A stretch of DNA of 64,000 nt from Hyalangium versicolor (GTDB lineage: Bacteria > Myxococcota > Myxococcia > Myxococcales > Myxococcaceae): contig NZ_JAHXBF010000015.1 of assembly GCF_020103695.1 (NCBI RefSeq), forward strand, positions 1 through 64,000. Reading direction: 5' to 3'. Positions 38,478-47,364 of the stretch are shown piece by piece; positions within the stretch are counted from its first letter, which is position 1, and each line of letters opens with the position of its first letter. Both the position numbers and the translations under genes were made by a program. The notes beneath the pieces were generated by a model. The model did no database searches. It was not told where the DNA came from and saw only the letters and a list, made by a program, of their open reading frames with translations.

Positions 38478-39581
38478 ATGCGCAAGTTCGTTTCGAGCCA
38501 GATCCGGGCCCTGGTCTGCCTGCTGGTGCTTTGGGTCGCGGCGGCGGCCGAAGCCACCACGCTCCGGGTCCACTACGACGTGGGCTACGGCAACCGCATC
38601 ACGGTGCGAGGCAGCAAGACGCCGTTCTCCTGGAACACGGGCATCAACACCACGTGGACCACGGGAAACATCTGGACGTACTCCTGGGCGAACTCGGTGG
38701 GGGACGTGGAGCTGAAGCCGCTGATCAACGACTCCGCGTGGTCGGTGGGGGCGAACTACACTGTGAAGGCGGGCGCCACGGTGGACATCTACCCGTTCTT
38801 CCAGGCGCAGGCAGGCAGCCTCGTGAAGGTGAACAACTTCAGCTCGCCCCAGTTGGGCAACACGCGGGCGCTGAGGATCTACCTGCCGCCGAGCTACGGG
38901 CAGAACCCGTACAAGCGCTACCCGGTGCTCTACATGCATGACGCGCAGAACCTGTTCGAGACCTCGACGGCATTCGGGGGCGTGGAGTGGCAGGTGGACG
39001 AGACGGCCAACAGCCTGATCAACAACGGGCAGATGGACGAGATCATCGTGGTGGGCGTGGACAACGGCGGGGCCAACCGCATCTACGAGCTCACGCCGTG
39101 CTGCGATCCTCAGTACGGAGGCGGCGGCGCGGACGTCTACGAGCGGTTCCTGCTCGAGACGGTGAAGCCGTACGTCGACCAGAACTACCGGACGCTGCCG
39201 GGCAACAAGAACACGGCGATCATGGGCTCGTCGCTGGGCGGGCTGGACTCGTTCTACACGGGGCGGAGGCACCCGGAGGTGTTCTCGAAGCTGGCGGCGC
39301 TCTCGAGCTCATTCTGGTGGAACAACCAGGCGCTGACGCAGCAGGTGGAAGCGTCAACGACCAAGGTCGCGGTGAGCATCTACATCGACGCCGGGACTAA
39401 CGGCGACGGGCTGACGGAGACCACGCGAATGAAGGATGCGCTGGTGGCGGACGGCTACGTACAGGGCAGCGATCTGTACTCCTACGTGGCCCAGGGCGCG
39501 AGTCACAATGAGGCATCCTGGGCCGCACGGCTGAGCATCCCGCTCAAGTACCTCTTCCCGTGGCAGAGCACGGTGTACTGA
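38478..39581 (+). CDS. Secreted esterase (alpha/beta hydrolase) with N-terminal carbohydrate-binding-like domain
   Basis: The ATG at 38478 has GAGAGGAG 7 nt upstream. 367 residues: signal peptide (1-about 26, ends AEA), a beta-rich domain of about 90 residues (TTLRVHYDVGYGNRITVRGS) with aromatic residues as in starch-binding or CBM-like modules, then a putative esterase domain (IroE/feruloyl-esterase type). The nucleophile is Ser252 in GSSLGG (250-255), and an Asp (DAGTNGDG) and His (GASHNEASWA) that could finish the triad follow. The enzyme probably acts on esterified polysaccharide or on siderophore-like esters outside the cell. Convergent with the Uma2 gene, 16 bp apart. Confidence 0.85.
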   Translation: MRKFVSSQIRALVCLLVLWVAAAAEATTLRVHYDVGYGNRITVRGSKTPFSWNTGINTTWTTGNIWTYSWANSVGDVELKPLINDSAWSVGANYTVKAGATVDIYPFFQAQAGSLVKVNNFSSPQLGNTRALRIYLPPSYGQNPYKRYPVLYMHDAQNLFETSTAFGGVEWQVDETANSLINNGQMDEIIVVGVDNGGANRIYELTPCCDPQYGGGGADVYERFLLETVKPYVDQNYRTLPGNKNTAIMGSSLGGLDSFYTGRRHPEVFSKLAALSSSFWWNNQALTQQVEASTTKVAVSIYIDAGTNGDGLTETTRMKDALVADGYVQGSDLYSYVAQGASHNEASWAARLSIPLKYLFPWQSTVY

Positions 39582-39597
39582 GCAGCGTGGGCGCGTC

Positions 39598-40452
39598 CTA
39601 TCCGGGATGCTGAAGGCGCTCCAGTTGGGCCTGGAGCTCCGCGACGCGCCGCTCCGCCGCATCGCGCCGCCGCTCTTCCTCCTCGCGGCGCTGCTCTTCC
39701 ACCGCAAGACGGTGCTCAACTTCTTCGCGCCGCCTTGCTTCGTCCTCGCGCAGGCGTGCCTCTTCCTCTCGCTGTCGAGCCGTCTCCTCCAACTTCTCCA
39801 ACGCCCGCGCCAGCAGTTCCTCGGACTCCAGCAGTAGCGCGTTGCCGGCCCAGACCTGCAGCCGCGCGTTCACCACCTCGAACTCCAGTCCCAGCACCTC
39901 GGAATGAAACCGGCCCTGCCGCGGCTCCATGCGTGTGTACTTCCGCGCTCCCGGGCTGGCCAGATGGTAGGCCTCCAACTTCTCCCGGGAACGGTCGTAG
40001 ATGAAGTACTCGGGGATGCCCAACCGGGCGTAGCGCTCCACGTTGTACTCGGCGTCCTTCCTCCGGTCGCCGCCCACGTGCACCTCCAGCACCCAATCCA
40101 ACCCCTTGCCCTCGTGGCTCACCACCCACTTGCTCCGCTCGTGCGGCTCCACATCCAGCACCACCAGCAGGTCCGGCGCGAACCTCCGCTCGGCTGGGTA
40201 ATAAATCGCCACTTCTGAGCCCAGGTATACCTGACGCCGCTGGTGGCGGAAGTAGCCGGCCAGCAGGTCCTTCGCCCTCATCTTGGCCCCGGAGTGTTTG
40301 TCGCCCTCCGGCATCGCCATCTCGTCCCACGTCACCTCTCCAGGCAGTGACTCCACCACCCGGACCTGCTCCTCAGGCCCCATCGCCTCCCACTCTTCCT
40401 GCGTGGGGGCCTGGGGGAAGGTACCTCCACGCTCCTCTGCGCGCCGTCCCAT
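39598..40452 (-). CDS. Uma2-family (DUF820) restriction-endonuclease-fold protein with C-terminal coiled coil
   Basis: 284 residues from the ATG at 40450-40452; a TTG at 40488 gives a 12-residue extension. The Uma2 core (about 15-190) has the PD-(D/E)xK-like pattern: ERRFAPDLLVVLD, LDWVLEVHVGGDRRKDA and EYFIYDRSREKLEAY. Usual members have E-x-S/K at the second strand, here EVHVGGDRRKD, so the catalytic Lys may be shifted (VGGDRRK). A long Glu/Arg-rich coiled coil (about 205-284) ends the protein. Function of Uma2 proteins is not settled. No neighbour explains it. Confidence 0.82.
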   Translation of the reverse strand: MGRRAEERGGTFPQAPTQEEWEAMGPEEQVRVVESLPGEVTWDEMAMPEGDKHSGAKMRAKDLLAGYFRHQRRQVYLGSEVAIYYPAERRFAPDLLVVLDVEPHERSKWVVSHEGKGLDWVLEVHVGGDRRKDAEYNVERYARLGIPEYFIYDRSREKLEAYHLASPGARKYTRMEPRQGRFHSEVLGLEFEVVNARLQVWAGNALLLESEELLARALEKLEETARQREEEARLREDEARRREEVEHRLAVEEQRREEEERRRDAAERRVAELQAQLERLQHPG

Positions 40453-40772
40453 GCACGTAAGCGTGCGGTGGACTGGCTCGCGCGTCAATCGCCCCCGTCA
40501 CATGCCCTGAGCAAGGAATGGGCCGACCGGTCCTCTCCTGGACACACAGAGCGCCGAGAGCCGAGAAAGTCCTTCGTTTCCACGTTTGGAGTCTCTGCCC
40601 GTGGACGCTCCGTCCACCCAACTGGACTCCCCCGCGCCAACCCACGACCTACCTTACCGGTATGGAGCGATTTCCCTGACCGGAGGAGTCCTGCAGAGCT
40701 GAACTGAACTGGTATGACAGGCATACCACCTGGCTCGAACCGCGCCCGAGGGGAGCGCTCCGTCCGCCCGGC
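40453..40772. other. Intergenic region of about 320 bp
   Basis: No convincing gene. It contains a perfect inverted repeat TGGTATG-ACAGG-CATACCA (40710-40728), 45 nt past the end of the minus-strand coiled-coil gene, which could be its terminator or an operator, and a short TACCGGTA palindrome. The promoter of the Uma2 gene should lie at about 40460-40560, but no clear boxes were seen. Confidence 0.5.
40710..40728. terminator. Hairpin downstream of the PspA operon
   Basis: Arms TGGTATG / CATACCA (7 bp) around 5 nt. Located after the last gene of the PspA operon (minus strand). The low GC content and the lack of a T-tract leave an operator function possible. Confidence 0.3.
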
Positions 40773-41579
40773 TCACCGCACCCGCGTGCCGTGCGGCAGC
40801 GGCTTGCCGACCTCCTCCTGGAAGTCCATGAAGCGCTCCATCTCGCGCACCGTCTCGTCCGTGGCCTCCACCTCGGCGCTCACCACGTCCAGTTGTCGGT
40901 TCACCGTCTCCGGATCGCGGATGGTGATGGACTGCTCGTGCGTCAGCCGCATCAGATCCTCGATGCCCGCCAGTTGGTGGCTCACCACCTCCCGGCTCTC
41001 ACCCGCCTGCTGGAAGCGAGCCACGCGCTTGCGGAGGATCTCCAGCCGCTTCTCCTTCACGTCCTTCAGCCGCGGATTGGACTCCTGCGCCACCTCAGCC
41101 TCCAGCTCGCGCAGCTCCTTCTCCAACTGCTCCCGATCCGTGCTGTTCAGGTACGTGCGGTGATGGTTGAGCGCGGACACCAGCCTCAGGAACGACGTGA
41201 GCAGCGCATCCAGCCGCGGCTCACTCTCGCTCGCCAGCATCTTCCCCGCCGGCAGCCGGCGGTAGTTCTCCAGGATCTTCTCCTTGAGTCCCACGAGCGC
41301 CTGGTAGTGCTCCCGCTGAGAGGGAGCCAGCTCCGTCAGCAGCGCATCCACCTGCTTGCGCTCCGCATCGGGCGACTCCTCCCCGCCCTTCGCGCGCACC
41401 GCCCGCTGGAAGCGCTTCATCGACGGGACGATCCCCAGGTACAGCCCCTCCACGCCCAAGGCCACGAGCGCCGGCAGGGGCTCGCCGGTCATCAGCGACG
41501 AGGCGCCGGCCGTCAGCAAGCCCACCAGGTTGGCGGGCAACAGGAAGGCGGCCTTGATGAAGCTGGGCGAATCCGCCAC
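40773..41579 (-). CDS. Membrane-anchored coiled-coil protein, third gene of the PspA operon
   Basis: 268 residues from a GTG at 41577-41579 with GGAGAG 6 nt upstream. N-terminal part has two hydrophobic stretches (about 8-30 and 35-55) and then an almost continuous helical region with heptad-like Leu/Glu (EQLEKELRELEAEVAQE), lacking any enzymatic motif. It lies 28 bp downstream of the periplasmic-binding-like gene and further down from pspA, so it is probably a membrane partner of the PspA/stress system (inference). Confidence 0.75.
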   Translation of the reverse strand: MADSPSFIKAAFLLPANLVGLLTAGASSLMTGEPLPALVALGVEGLYLGIVPSMKRFQRAVRAKGGEESPDAERKQVDALLTELAPSQREHYQALVGLKEKILENYRRLPAGKMLASESEPRLDALLTSFLRLVSALNHHRTYLNSTDREQLEKELRELEAEVAQESNPRLKDVKEKRLEILRKRVARFQQAGESREVVSHQLAGIEDLMRLTHEQSITIRDPETVNRQLDVVSAEVEATDETVREMERFMDFQEEVGKPLPHGTRVR

Positions 41580-41607
41580 GACATCTCTCCTGCCCCACAC
41601 AGGGGCG

Positions 41608-42795
41608 TCAGGGTCCGCGGGCTTCCGACACGTACTTCAACGCTCCCAGGTCCCGCGTGTCCTCCGCGGGGGGAGCCGGAGTCCCCCGCTTGAGCTTCTG
41701 GAAGAGCGCCGAGGCGCTCTGGAAGAGCTCGTCATAAGTGACAGGCGCCTCGCCGGAAAGCCCGAAGAAAGAGCGATTGTCCGCCAGTGTCGCGGGAGGC
41801 GCCGAGCGGATGGCCTCGATGGGATCGCCCAGATAGGGCGCCACATCCCCGAGCATCCGAGCCGCCGCACCGGGCTCCTTCTGGACCCCCTGCCCAGCAT
41901 CCAACAAACCGCGCAGCACGCGCCGGACCGCATCCGGGTAGCGAGCCGCGAAGTCGCCCCGAGCCACCAGCACCGTGGCAATCAGGTGCGGCGCATCTGC
42001 GGTGGTCGCCAGCACCGAGCCACCTCGGTCCCTCGCGGCCAATTCCACGTCGCCCCACAGCCCTACCACCGCATCCGCCCGACCCTCGCGCAGGGCCCGG
42101 CCCGCGTCCAGCGTGGAGGGCAGATCCACCCACTTCACATCCGTGGTCCGCAGCCCCATGCGAGACAGCACCCACAGCGCGAAGTAGTGCGCGGAGCTCA
42201 TCGGGTACACGCCAATGCGCTTCCCACGCAGCGAGGCCAGGTCCTGAACCCCTACCGCCGCCAGTGCTTCCTGCCCGCGGCTGCGCCCCAGCAACATCAC
42301 CGTGCGCGGCGCCGCGTCTCGCAACGAGGGCGCCCAGGCCGCCAGGCGGTCCACCGACAGGCAGGCCATGTCGACCCCGCCGTTCTCCGCGCCGATGGCC
42401 AGCGCCTGCCGAAGCTCCTCCTCGCGGGCAAAGAGCACCGCGCGGGCCTCCAGCGCATAGGCCGTCTTGAGCAACCCCTGGGCGGCCCCCGGAGGAGCAG
42501 CGGGAGCATCCAGCGTGGTGGAGCCGCCCGTGGCCAGGAGCAGCGCCGACGCAGAGCCTCGCGGGGTGAAGCCGATGAGCACGGGCCGCAGCGGCACCGA
42601 GGCCACATCCGCCACCGGGGCCGACACCCCGGCGGGGAAGTCACCGGGGGACAGCCGGATCACCTCCTTGGCGGGCGGGAACAGCCGCGCCTGGAGTCGA
42701 TCCAGGTACCCCATGCGCGACGCGAGCATGTAGCCCGCGCCGAACAAGCACAGGGTGAGGAACAGGAAGAGGCCTGGCCCGCGATGCAGCTTCAT
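41608..42795 (-). CDS. NMT1/TauA-like substrate-binding protein with N-terminal membrane anchor
   Basis: 395 residues. The N-terminus (about 8-25) is one hydrophobic segment with no lipobox, so it is likely a membrane anchor. The rest (about 65-380) has the type 2 periplasmic-binding fold of the NMT1/THI5 or SsuA/TauA kind: PVLIGFTPRGSASALLL, ALAIGAENGGVDMACLSVDRLAA, LRGKRIGVYPMSSAHYFALWVL, DAVVGLWGDVELAARD. No ABC permease or ATPase is adjacent. It lies 27 bp downstream of pspA and 28 bp upstream of the coiled-coil gene, so it probably senses or delivers a ligand to this envelope-stress operon (inference). Confidence 0.8.
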   Translation of the reverse strand: MKLHRGPGLFLFLTLCLFGAGYMLASRMGYLDRLQARLFPPAKEVIRLSPGDFPAGVSAPVADVASVPLRPVLIGFTPRGSASALLLATGGSTTLDAPAAPPGAAQGLLKTAYALEARAVLFAREEELRQALAIGAENGGVDMACLSVDRLAAWAPSLRDAAPRTVMLLGRSRGQEALAAVGVQDLASLRGKRIGVYPMSSAHYFALWVLSRMGLRTTDVKWVDLPSTLDAGRALREGRADAVVGLWGDVELAARDRGGSVLATTADAPHLIATVLVARGDFAARYPDAVRRVLRGLLDAGQGVQKEPGAAARMLGDVAPYLGDPIEAIRSAPPATLADNRSFFGLSGEAPVTYDELFQSASALFQKLKRGTPAPPAEDTRDLGALKYVSEARGP

Positions 42796-42822
42796 GGGTA
42801 GGGCCCCTTCCCGAGGGGAGGG

Positions 42823-43557
42823 CTACTTCACCTCCACCTTCTTGCCGATGGTCTTCTCCGCCGGAGCACCCACGTCGCTCACCGGCGCCGGGCTGTCCAG
42901 GCCCATCTCCATCTTGAACTGCTTCACCAGCTCGTTGGCCTGCAGCTTCTCGGCCTCTTCCTCGATGGCCAGCGACTGGTGATCCACCGACTCGAGCGCC
43001 ATCTGCATGCGCGCCTCGTTGACGGCGGCGTTCTCCTGCACCTTGCGGAGCATCTCGTCATGGGTGGCGTCGATGCCGGCCACCTGGAAGGACTCCATGG
43101 CGTCCGCCACCTTGGATTGCCACTTGGCGCGGCGGGCGTCCCGGATGGCATTCATCGCCTCCTGGGTCTTCCGCTCCTTCTCGCGCATGAAGAGCTTCTT
43201 GACGTTCATCGCCTTCTCGTAGGCCGCACGAGCCATCTGCAACTGCTGCTCGTTGCGCTCGAGCGCCTGCTTCTCCATCTGGAGCTTGGAGGCGTACTGC
43301 CCGGCGAGATCGTCCCGGCCGGCCTGGATGGCGGCCTTCACCTTGGCGGTGAGCTCACGCACGTCTTGCTGGTACTTGGCGTTCTCCTTCTCCAGCAGCG
43401 TCACGTTCGCCCGCACCATGGCGATGGACTCGTTCATCTTCGGTACCTGATCGTTCAGATCCCGAACGTTCTGCTCGAGGATGAGCTCCGGGTCCTCGAT
43501 GGAGGAGACGAAGAAGCCCGCGAAGCTGCGCATTGCTCTCTTGAACCGTTGCCACAT
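42823..43557 (-). CDS. pspA: Phage shock protein A (PspA/IM30/Vipp1 family)
   Basis: 244 residues, almost entirely helical. The N-terminus MWQRFKRAMRSFAGFFVSSIEDPE is a typical amphipathic PspA helix, followed by QNVRDLNDQVPKMNESIAMV and a long coiled coil (ENAKYQQDVRELTAKVKAA, QKALERNEQQLQ-like) with a short C-terminal tail. PspA/Vipp1 proteins form ESCRT-III-like assemblies on stressed membranes. It is the first gene of a three-gene run and is followed by a substrate-binding-like protein. The 238-bp upstream gap is described in the next entry. Confidence 0.92.
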   Translation of the reverse strand: MWQRFKRAMRSFAGFFVSSIEDPELILEQNVRDLNDQVPKMNESIAMVRANVTLLEKENAKYQQDVRELTAKVKAAIQAGRDDLAGQYASKLQMEKQALERNEQQLQMARAAYEKAMNVKKLFMREKERKTQEAMNAIRDARRAKWQSKVADAMESFQVAGIDATHDEMLRKVQENAAVNEARMQMALESVDHQSLAIEEEAEKLQANELVKQFKMEMGLDSPAPVSDVGAPAEKTIGKKVEVK

Positions 43558-43795
43558 ATCGGCTGCTACCTCCTCCAGAGACCTCTAACGCCTGGACCTT
43601 ATACGATCCCGTGGGGCCCAAGCCTACCCTTCTCCCCTCCCCTACGCATACCAACCAGGGGACATTGCCTTCCCCTGGACGGTTCCCCCCGAACCCCCGG
43701 CGCTCGGGCAGAGGGGCAAGGCACTGTCCACCCCTCTCCCCGGAGGGCAGTCCACTCCCTCCCGGCCAGGGTGATAGTGTCTGCCCACCTCTCAC
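43558..43795. other. Divergent promoter region between pspA and a histidine kinase gene
   Basis: No gene. On the minus strand a TATAAG box lies about 40 nt before the pspA ATG, and GGAGGT is 10 nt from the start codon. No convincing sigma-54 -24/-12 pair was seen. The plus-strand side before the kinase start (43796) is GC-rich with C-runs and shows no clear boxes. Confidence 0.4.
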
Positions 43796-45187
43796 ATGAC
43801 CCAGCAGGACACCACAGCCTTCGATGCGCTTCTCGCGGAAGCGGTCGATCAGCAGCGCCGTCGCGTCCTGAAGGTGGGCGCGGCGGTCCGGGTGGCGGGC
43901 ACGCTCGTGCTCCTCGTCATCATCCTGGCCCTGTGGCTCATGGGCCGGCATGACTGGGCGGCCTACCCGATTCCGCTCACGCTCTACCTGCTGGTGGCCG
44001 CGGCCCTGCTCGCGCTGCACGGCCAGCGCTTCGTCCAGTGGTTGGACGTCGCGCAATCCCTGGTCGACGTGGGGCTCATCTTCTGGGTCCAGCACGCGGC
44101 CCTGCCCATGGCCCGCTTCCCCGCGGGCATCGCGGGCTTCAGCCTGGGGCTCTTCTGCGCGGTGGTGGTGCTGAGCAGCCTCACCCTCATGCCGGGCGTC
44201 GCCTATGCGACGGCGGTGCTGGCGGCCGTGGCGCAGGCCATCCTCATGCGCGAGGCTGACGTGAGCTACGGCTCCGTCGCGGCCGCGGCCGTGGTGCTGG
44301 TGGTGGTGGCCTCCCTGAGCCAGTACGGCAGCCAGCGCGTGCGGCAGCTCGCCTTGCAGCTCACCCGCGTGGAGGTGGAGCGCCAGGTCGAGTCGCGGCG
44401 CGTCCAGGAAATGGAGCAGGCCCGGAGCACCATCGAGCGGATGCTGGAGGAGGTCCGCGCCCAGAACCAGCAGCTCATGGCGCTGCAGCAGGACAAGGAT
44501 CAGCTCATCCAGTTCCTCGTGCATGATCTGCGCTCTCCGCTGTCAGCCCTGAGCATGACGTTCTCCTGGCTGGAGACCGAGCTGGTCGAGGCCGACCTGG
44601 CGCTCATGCAGGGGGTGCGGACGGGGCTGGCCGTCACCGGCCGCATGGAGCGGATGATCTCGGAGCTGCTGGACCTGCCCCGGCTGGAGGAGGGCAAGCT
44701 GGAGCTGCGCCCTCAGCGCATCGACACGGCGTCGCTGTTCGAGGAGGTGCGCCAGGCCTTCGTCGGGGCCGCGCAGTTCCGCCGGCTCACGCTGGAGGTG
44801 GAATCCCCCGCCGGCCTGATGCTCCAGGGAGACCGGGCGCTGCTCACGCGCGTGGTGGAGAACCTCGTGGCCAACGCCCTGCGCTACACGCCTCCCGGCG
44901 GACGCGTGCGGCTGGAGGCGGGAACGGAGGCAGGCACGTCCTACCTCGCCGTGCGCAACGACGGGCCCGCCATTGCCGTCGAACAACGGGCCCGAATCTT
45001 CGACAAGCACGTGCAGGGAGAGCAGGAGCGCGCCACCCGGAAGGGCTATGGGTTGGGGCTCTACTTCTCCCGGCTCGCGGTGGAGGCCCACGGCGGGCGC
45101 ATCGGTGTCGAGGATGCGCAGGGGTGGCCCACCTCGTTCGTCGCGAGACTGCCTGCGGCCCCCGGAGAGTCGAGCCGCGCGGCCTGA
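43796..45187 (+). CDS. Membrane sensor histidine kinase
   Basis: 463 residues. Five or six membrane segments in the first about 175 residues (e.g. GTLVLLVIILALWLMG, PLTLYLLVAAALLAL, FSLGLFCAVVVLSSL, SVAAAAVVLVVVASLS), a coiled-coil linker (about 190-235), HisKA with phospho-acceptor His243 (QFLVHDLRSPLSAL) and HATPase_c (NLVANALRYTPPGG, RNDGPAI, KGYGLGLYFSRLAVEAHGG). No receiver domain and no adjacent response regulator, so an orphan kinase. It is divergent from pspA, which suggests that it could report on membrane state (inference). Convergent with the amidohydrolase gene, 15 bp apart. Confidence 0.9.
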   Translation: MTQQDTTAFDALLAEAVDQQRRRVLKVGAAVRVAGTLVLLVIILALWLMGRHDWAAYPIPLTLYLLVAAALLALHGQRFVQWLDVAQSLVDVGLIFWVQHAALPMARFPAGIAGFSLGLFCAVVVLSSLTLMPGVAYATAVLAAVAQAILMREADVSYGSVAAAAVVLVVVASLSQYGSQRVRQLALQLTRVEVERQVESRRVQEMEQARSTIERMLEEVRAQNQQLMALQQDKDQLIQFLVHDLRSPLSALSMTFSWLETELVEADLALMQGVRTGLAVTGRMERMISELLDLPRLEEGKLELRPQRIDTASLFEEVRQAFVGAAQFRRLTLEVESPAGLMLQGDRALLTRVVENLVANALRYTPPGGRVRLEAGTEAGTSYLAVRNDGPAIAVEQRARIFDKHVQGEQERATRKGYGLGLYFSRLAVEAHGGRIGVEDAQGWPTSFVARLPAAPGESSRAA

Positions 45188-45202
45188 CGGCTCAGAGCCG
45201 GT

Positions 45203-46534
45203 TCAGACGCTCGCGCGCTCCAGGATGCGGGCGGCGTGCACCCGAGCGCTGTCAGCCACCTCCTGGGCATCCAGGGTGAGCAGCTGCCGATCCTTGAGCA
45301 CGGGCTGACCGTCGATGATCACGTGCGTCACATCCGTGGCCCGAGCCGCATGGACGAGCACCCCCAGAACACTCTCAGGGGTAGGCAGGGTGTGCAGGCC
45401 GCGCACGTCCACCACGGTGACGTCCGCGCGCTTACCCACCTCCAGCGAGCCCACCTCGTTCTCCAGGCCCAACGCCCGTGCTCCCTCCAGGGTAGCCATC
45501 TCGAGCACGCGCAGTGGCGGCATGCCCAGCGGGCCCACGCGCGGCTTGTGCAACAGGGCCGCGAGCCGCATCTCCAGGAACAGATCCAGGTTGTTGTTGC
45601 AGGGAGCGCCGTCCGCACCCAGGCAGACGTGGACCCCCGCATCCATCAGCTCGGGCACCTTGGCGATTCCGGAGGCGAGCTTCAGGTTGGAGCTGGGGCA
45701 GTGGCACACCACCGTGCCCGTCTCGCGCAGCAGGCGCTGCTCCTCGGCGGTAGGCCACACGCAGTGGGCCAACGTCACATGGGGCCCGCTGATCCCCAGC
45801 GAATGGAAGTAGGCGATGTTGTCCTGGCCGATGCGCTGGCGCACCAGGTCGCACTCGGTGGCGTTCTCGCTGGCGTGGGTATGGATGCGCACGCCCTTCT
45901 CCCGCGCCAGCCGGGATACCTCCTTGAGGAGGGGCTCGGTGCACGAGAGGACGAAGCGCGGCGCGAACGCGTAGCGCAACCGGTTACCGTGCTTGCCGTG
46001 CCAGCGCTCCAGCAGCGCGAGGCTCTCGGCCAGCGAGGATTCCGTCGTCTCACGCAGGCCCGCAGGCAACCCGTGGCCCGTGTCCATCATCGCCTTGCCG
46101 CCCGTGAGCCGGAACCCACTGTCCCGCGCGGACTCGAAGACGGCGTCGTAGTGGCGCACCGTGCCCATATCGAGCGCCGCGGTGGCACCGGATTGGATGA
46201 GCTCGGCAAAGGTCAGGTCCGCGGAGACACGCAGGGAGTCCGCGTCGTGCGCGGCCTCATAGGGCCAGATTCGCTCGCGCAACCAGTCCAGGAGTTCCAG
46301 CCCATCCGCGTGGTTGCGGAACAGCGTCTGGCAGGCGTGCAGGTGGCCATGAATGAGCCCGGGCATCACCACCTGGCCCTTCACGTCGATCACCCGCCGC
46401 GCCGTACTGCCGGCCTTCAGGCCCCGCCCCACCTTCGCGATGCGACCATCCTGGATGAGCACGTCCGCGTCCGCGAGCACCTCGCGCTCGCGGTTCATCG
46501 TGACGACGGTGCCATGGGTGAGGAGGATATCCAC
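45203..46534 (-). CDS. Amidohydrolase: purine nucleoside/methylthioadenosine-type deaminase
   Basis: 443 residues from the GTG at 46532-46534 (VDILLTHGTVVTMN); longer frames have no plausible start. Metal-dependent deaminase of the TrzN/AtzB/MtaD class: HGHLHA (metal ligands His64/His66), IHTHASEN, VTLAHCVWP, and GADGAPCNNNLDLF with the metal-binding Asp. The GADGAPCNN variant is found in 5'-deoxyadenosine and related purine deaminases, so adenosine-type substrates are likely, but guanine or methylthioadenosine deamination cannot be excluded. It is the last gene of a run after PNP, PilZ and cytidine deaminase genes, which supports a nucleoside-salvage role. Confidence 0.85.
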   Translation of the reverse strand: MDILLTHGTVVTMNREREVLADADVLIQDGRIAKVGRGLKAGSTARRVIDVKGQVVMPGLIHGHLHACQTLFRNHADGLELLDWLRERIWPYEAAHDADSLRVSADLTFAELIQSGATAALDMGTVRHYDAVFESARDSGFRLTGGKAMMDTGHGLPAGLRETTESSLAESLALLERWHGKHGNRLRYAFAPRFVLSCTEPLLKEVSRLAREKGVRIHTHASENATECDLVRQRIGQDNIAYFHSLGISGPHVTLAHCVWPTAEEQRLLRETGTVVCHCPSSNLKLASGIAKVPELMDAGVHVCLGADGAPCNNNLDLFLEMRLAALLHKPRVGPLGMPPLRVLEMATLEGARALGLENEVGSLEVGKRADVTVVDVRGLHTLPTPESVLGVLVHAARATDVTHVIIDGQPVLKDRQLLTLDAQEVADSARVHAARILERASV

Positions 46535-46568
46535 TCGCGGGCTGCTCTTAACACAGAGCAGGCTGGTG

Positions 46569-46973
46569 TCAGAGGAAGTCGCGCGTAAACGCATGGGGGA
46601 GCAGATCCCGGAGCGTGTACTGCGCCTCCTCTCCCTTGAGGTTGCGGCTGCGCACGGGGAGCTCGGGCCCACCGAACTCGGCCATCACCTGCCGGCACAT
46701 GCCGCAGGGAGGACAGGGCGCGGGGGTGTCCACGACGATGGCCACCGCCACCGGGCGCGTGTGCCCCTGGGCCACCGCCGAGGCGAACGCATTGCGCTCG
46801 GCACACACCGTGAGTCCGTACGTGGCATTCTCCACGTTACAGCCCGCCACCACGGCCCCGTCCGAGAACAGGACGGCCGCCCCCACGGGGAAGCGCGAGT
46901 ACGGCACGTGGGCGCGCTCGCGCACCTTCGTCGCCTGTTGGAACAGCGCCTCCCAGGGGATTTCGTCGGCCAT
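46569..46973 (-). CDS. cdd: Cytidine deaminase
   Basis: 134 residues from the ATG at 46971-46973, with GGAGG 5 nt upstream; longer frames lack family content. The catalytic signature is present: TVCAERNA (Cys57, Glu59) and PCPPCGMCRQ (Cys87 and Cys90), the zinc site of homotetrameric cytidine deaminases. It converts cytidine and deoxycytidine to uridine forms. Position in the PNP-PilZ-cdd-amidohydrolase run fits nucleoside salvage. The spacing of 13 bp from the PilZ gene suggests one transcript. Confidence 0.92.
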   Translation of the reverse strand: MADEIPWEALFQQATKVRERAHVPYSRFPVGAAVLFSDGAVVAGCNVENATYGLTVCAERNAFASAVAQGHTRPVAVAIVVDTPAPCPPCGMCRQVMAEFGGPELPVRSRNLKGEEAQYTLRDLLPHAFTRDFL

Positions 46974-46986
46974 GCTGCCTCCGGGC

Positions 46987-47364
46987 TCAGGTCTTCGGTG
47001 TGGCCAGCTCCAGGTCATCCAGGTGCCGGGCGATGGCCAGCTCCGCCTCCACGGGCAGATCCAGGAAGCGCACCCGCGTGGCCGTCCCGTCCGAGCCGGC
47101 GAGCACTTCGCCGCGCACCTGGAGCTCGTCCGCACCGGAGGGCAAACGGAAGCGCAGCTCCAGCTGCGAACCGGGCTCCAGCCCAGCCCCCTTGAAGGCA
47201 CAGCCACCGAGCGAGAGATCGCCCGGGTGAGACTCAAACGTCGCCTCGCTCCCGGCGCGCCGCACCTGGAAGCTCATGGGCACCCGAGGCGACTCACGCC
47301 GCTCCTCGCTCTTGGGCCCCGTGGAATCAGTCCTCTCCGCCATCGCTGTCGAATCCTTGCTCAC
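46987..47364 (-). CDS. PilZ-domain protein
   Basis: 125 residues. PilZ motifs: RxxxR as RRESPR (about 22-27) and the DxSxxG box as DLSLGG (about 49-54), followed by a beta-barrel. PilZ proteins bind c-di-GMP and act on motility, exopolysaccharide or enzymes. The GTG start overlaps the PNP stop (GTGA), and cdd follows after 13 bp, so it is embedded in a nucleoside-salvage operon. Whether it binds c-di-GMP cannot be judged fully, but the two motifs look complete. Confidence 0.85.
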   Translation of the reverse strand: MSKDSTAMAERTDSTGPKSEERRESPRVPMSFQVRRAGSEATFESHPGDLSLGGCAFKGAGLEPGSQLELRFRLPSGADELQVRGEVLAGSDGTATRVRFLDLPVEAELAIARHLDDLELATPKT

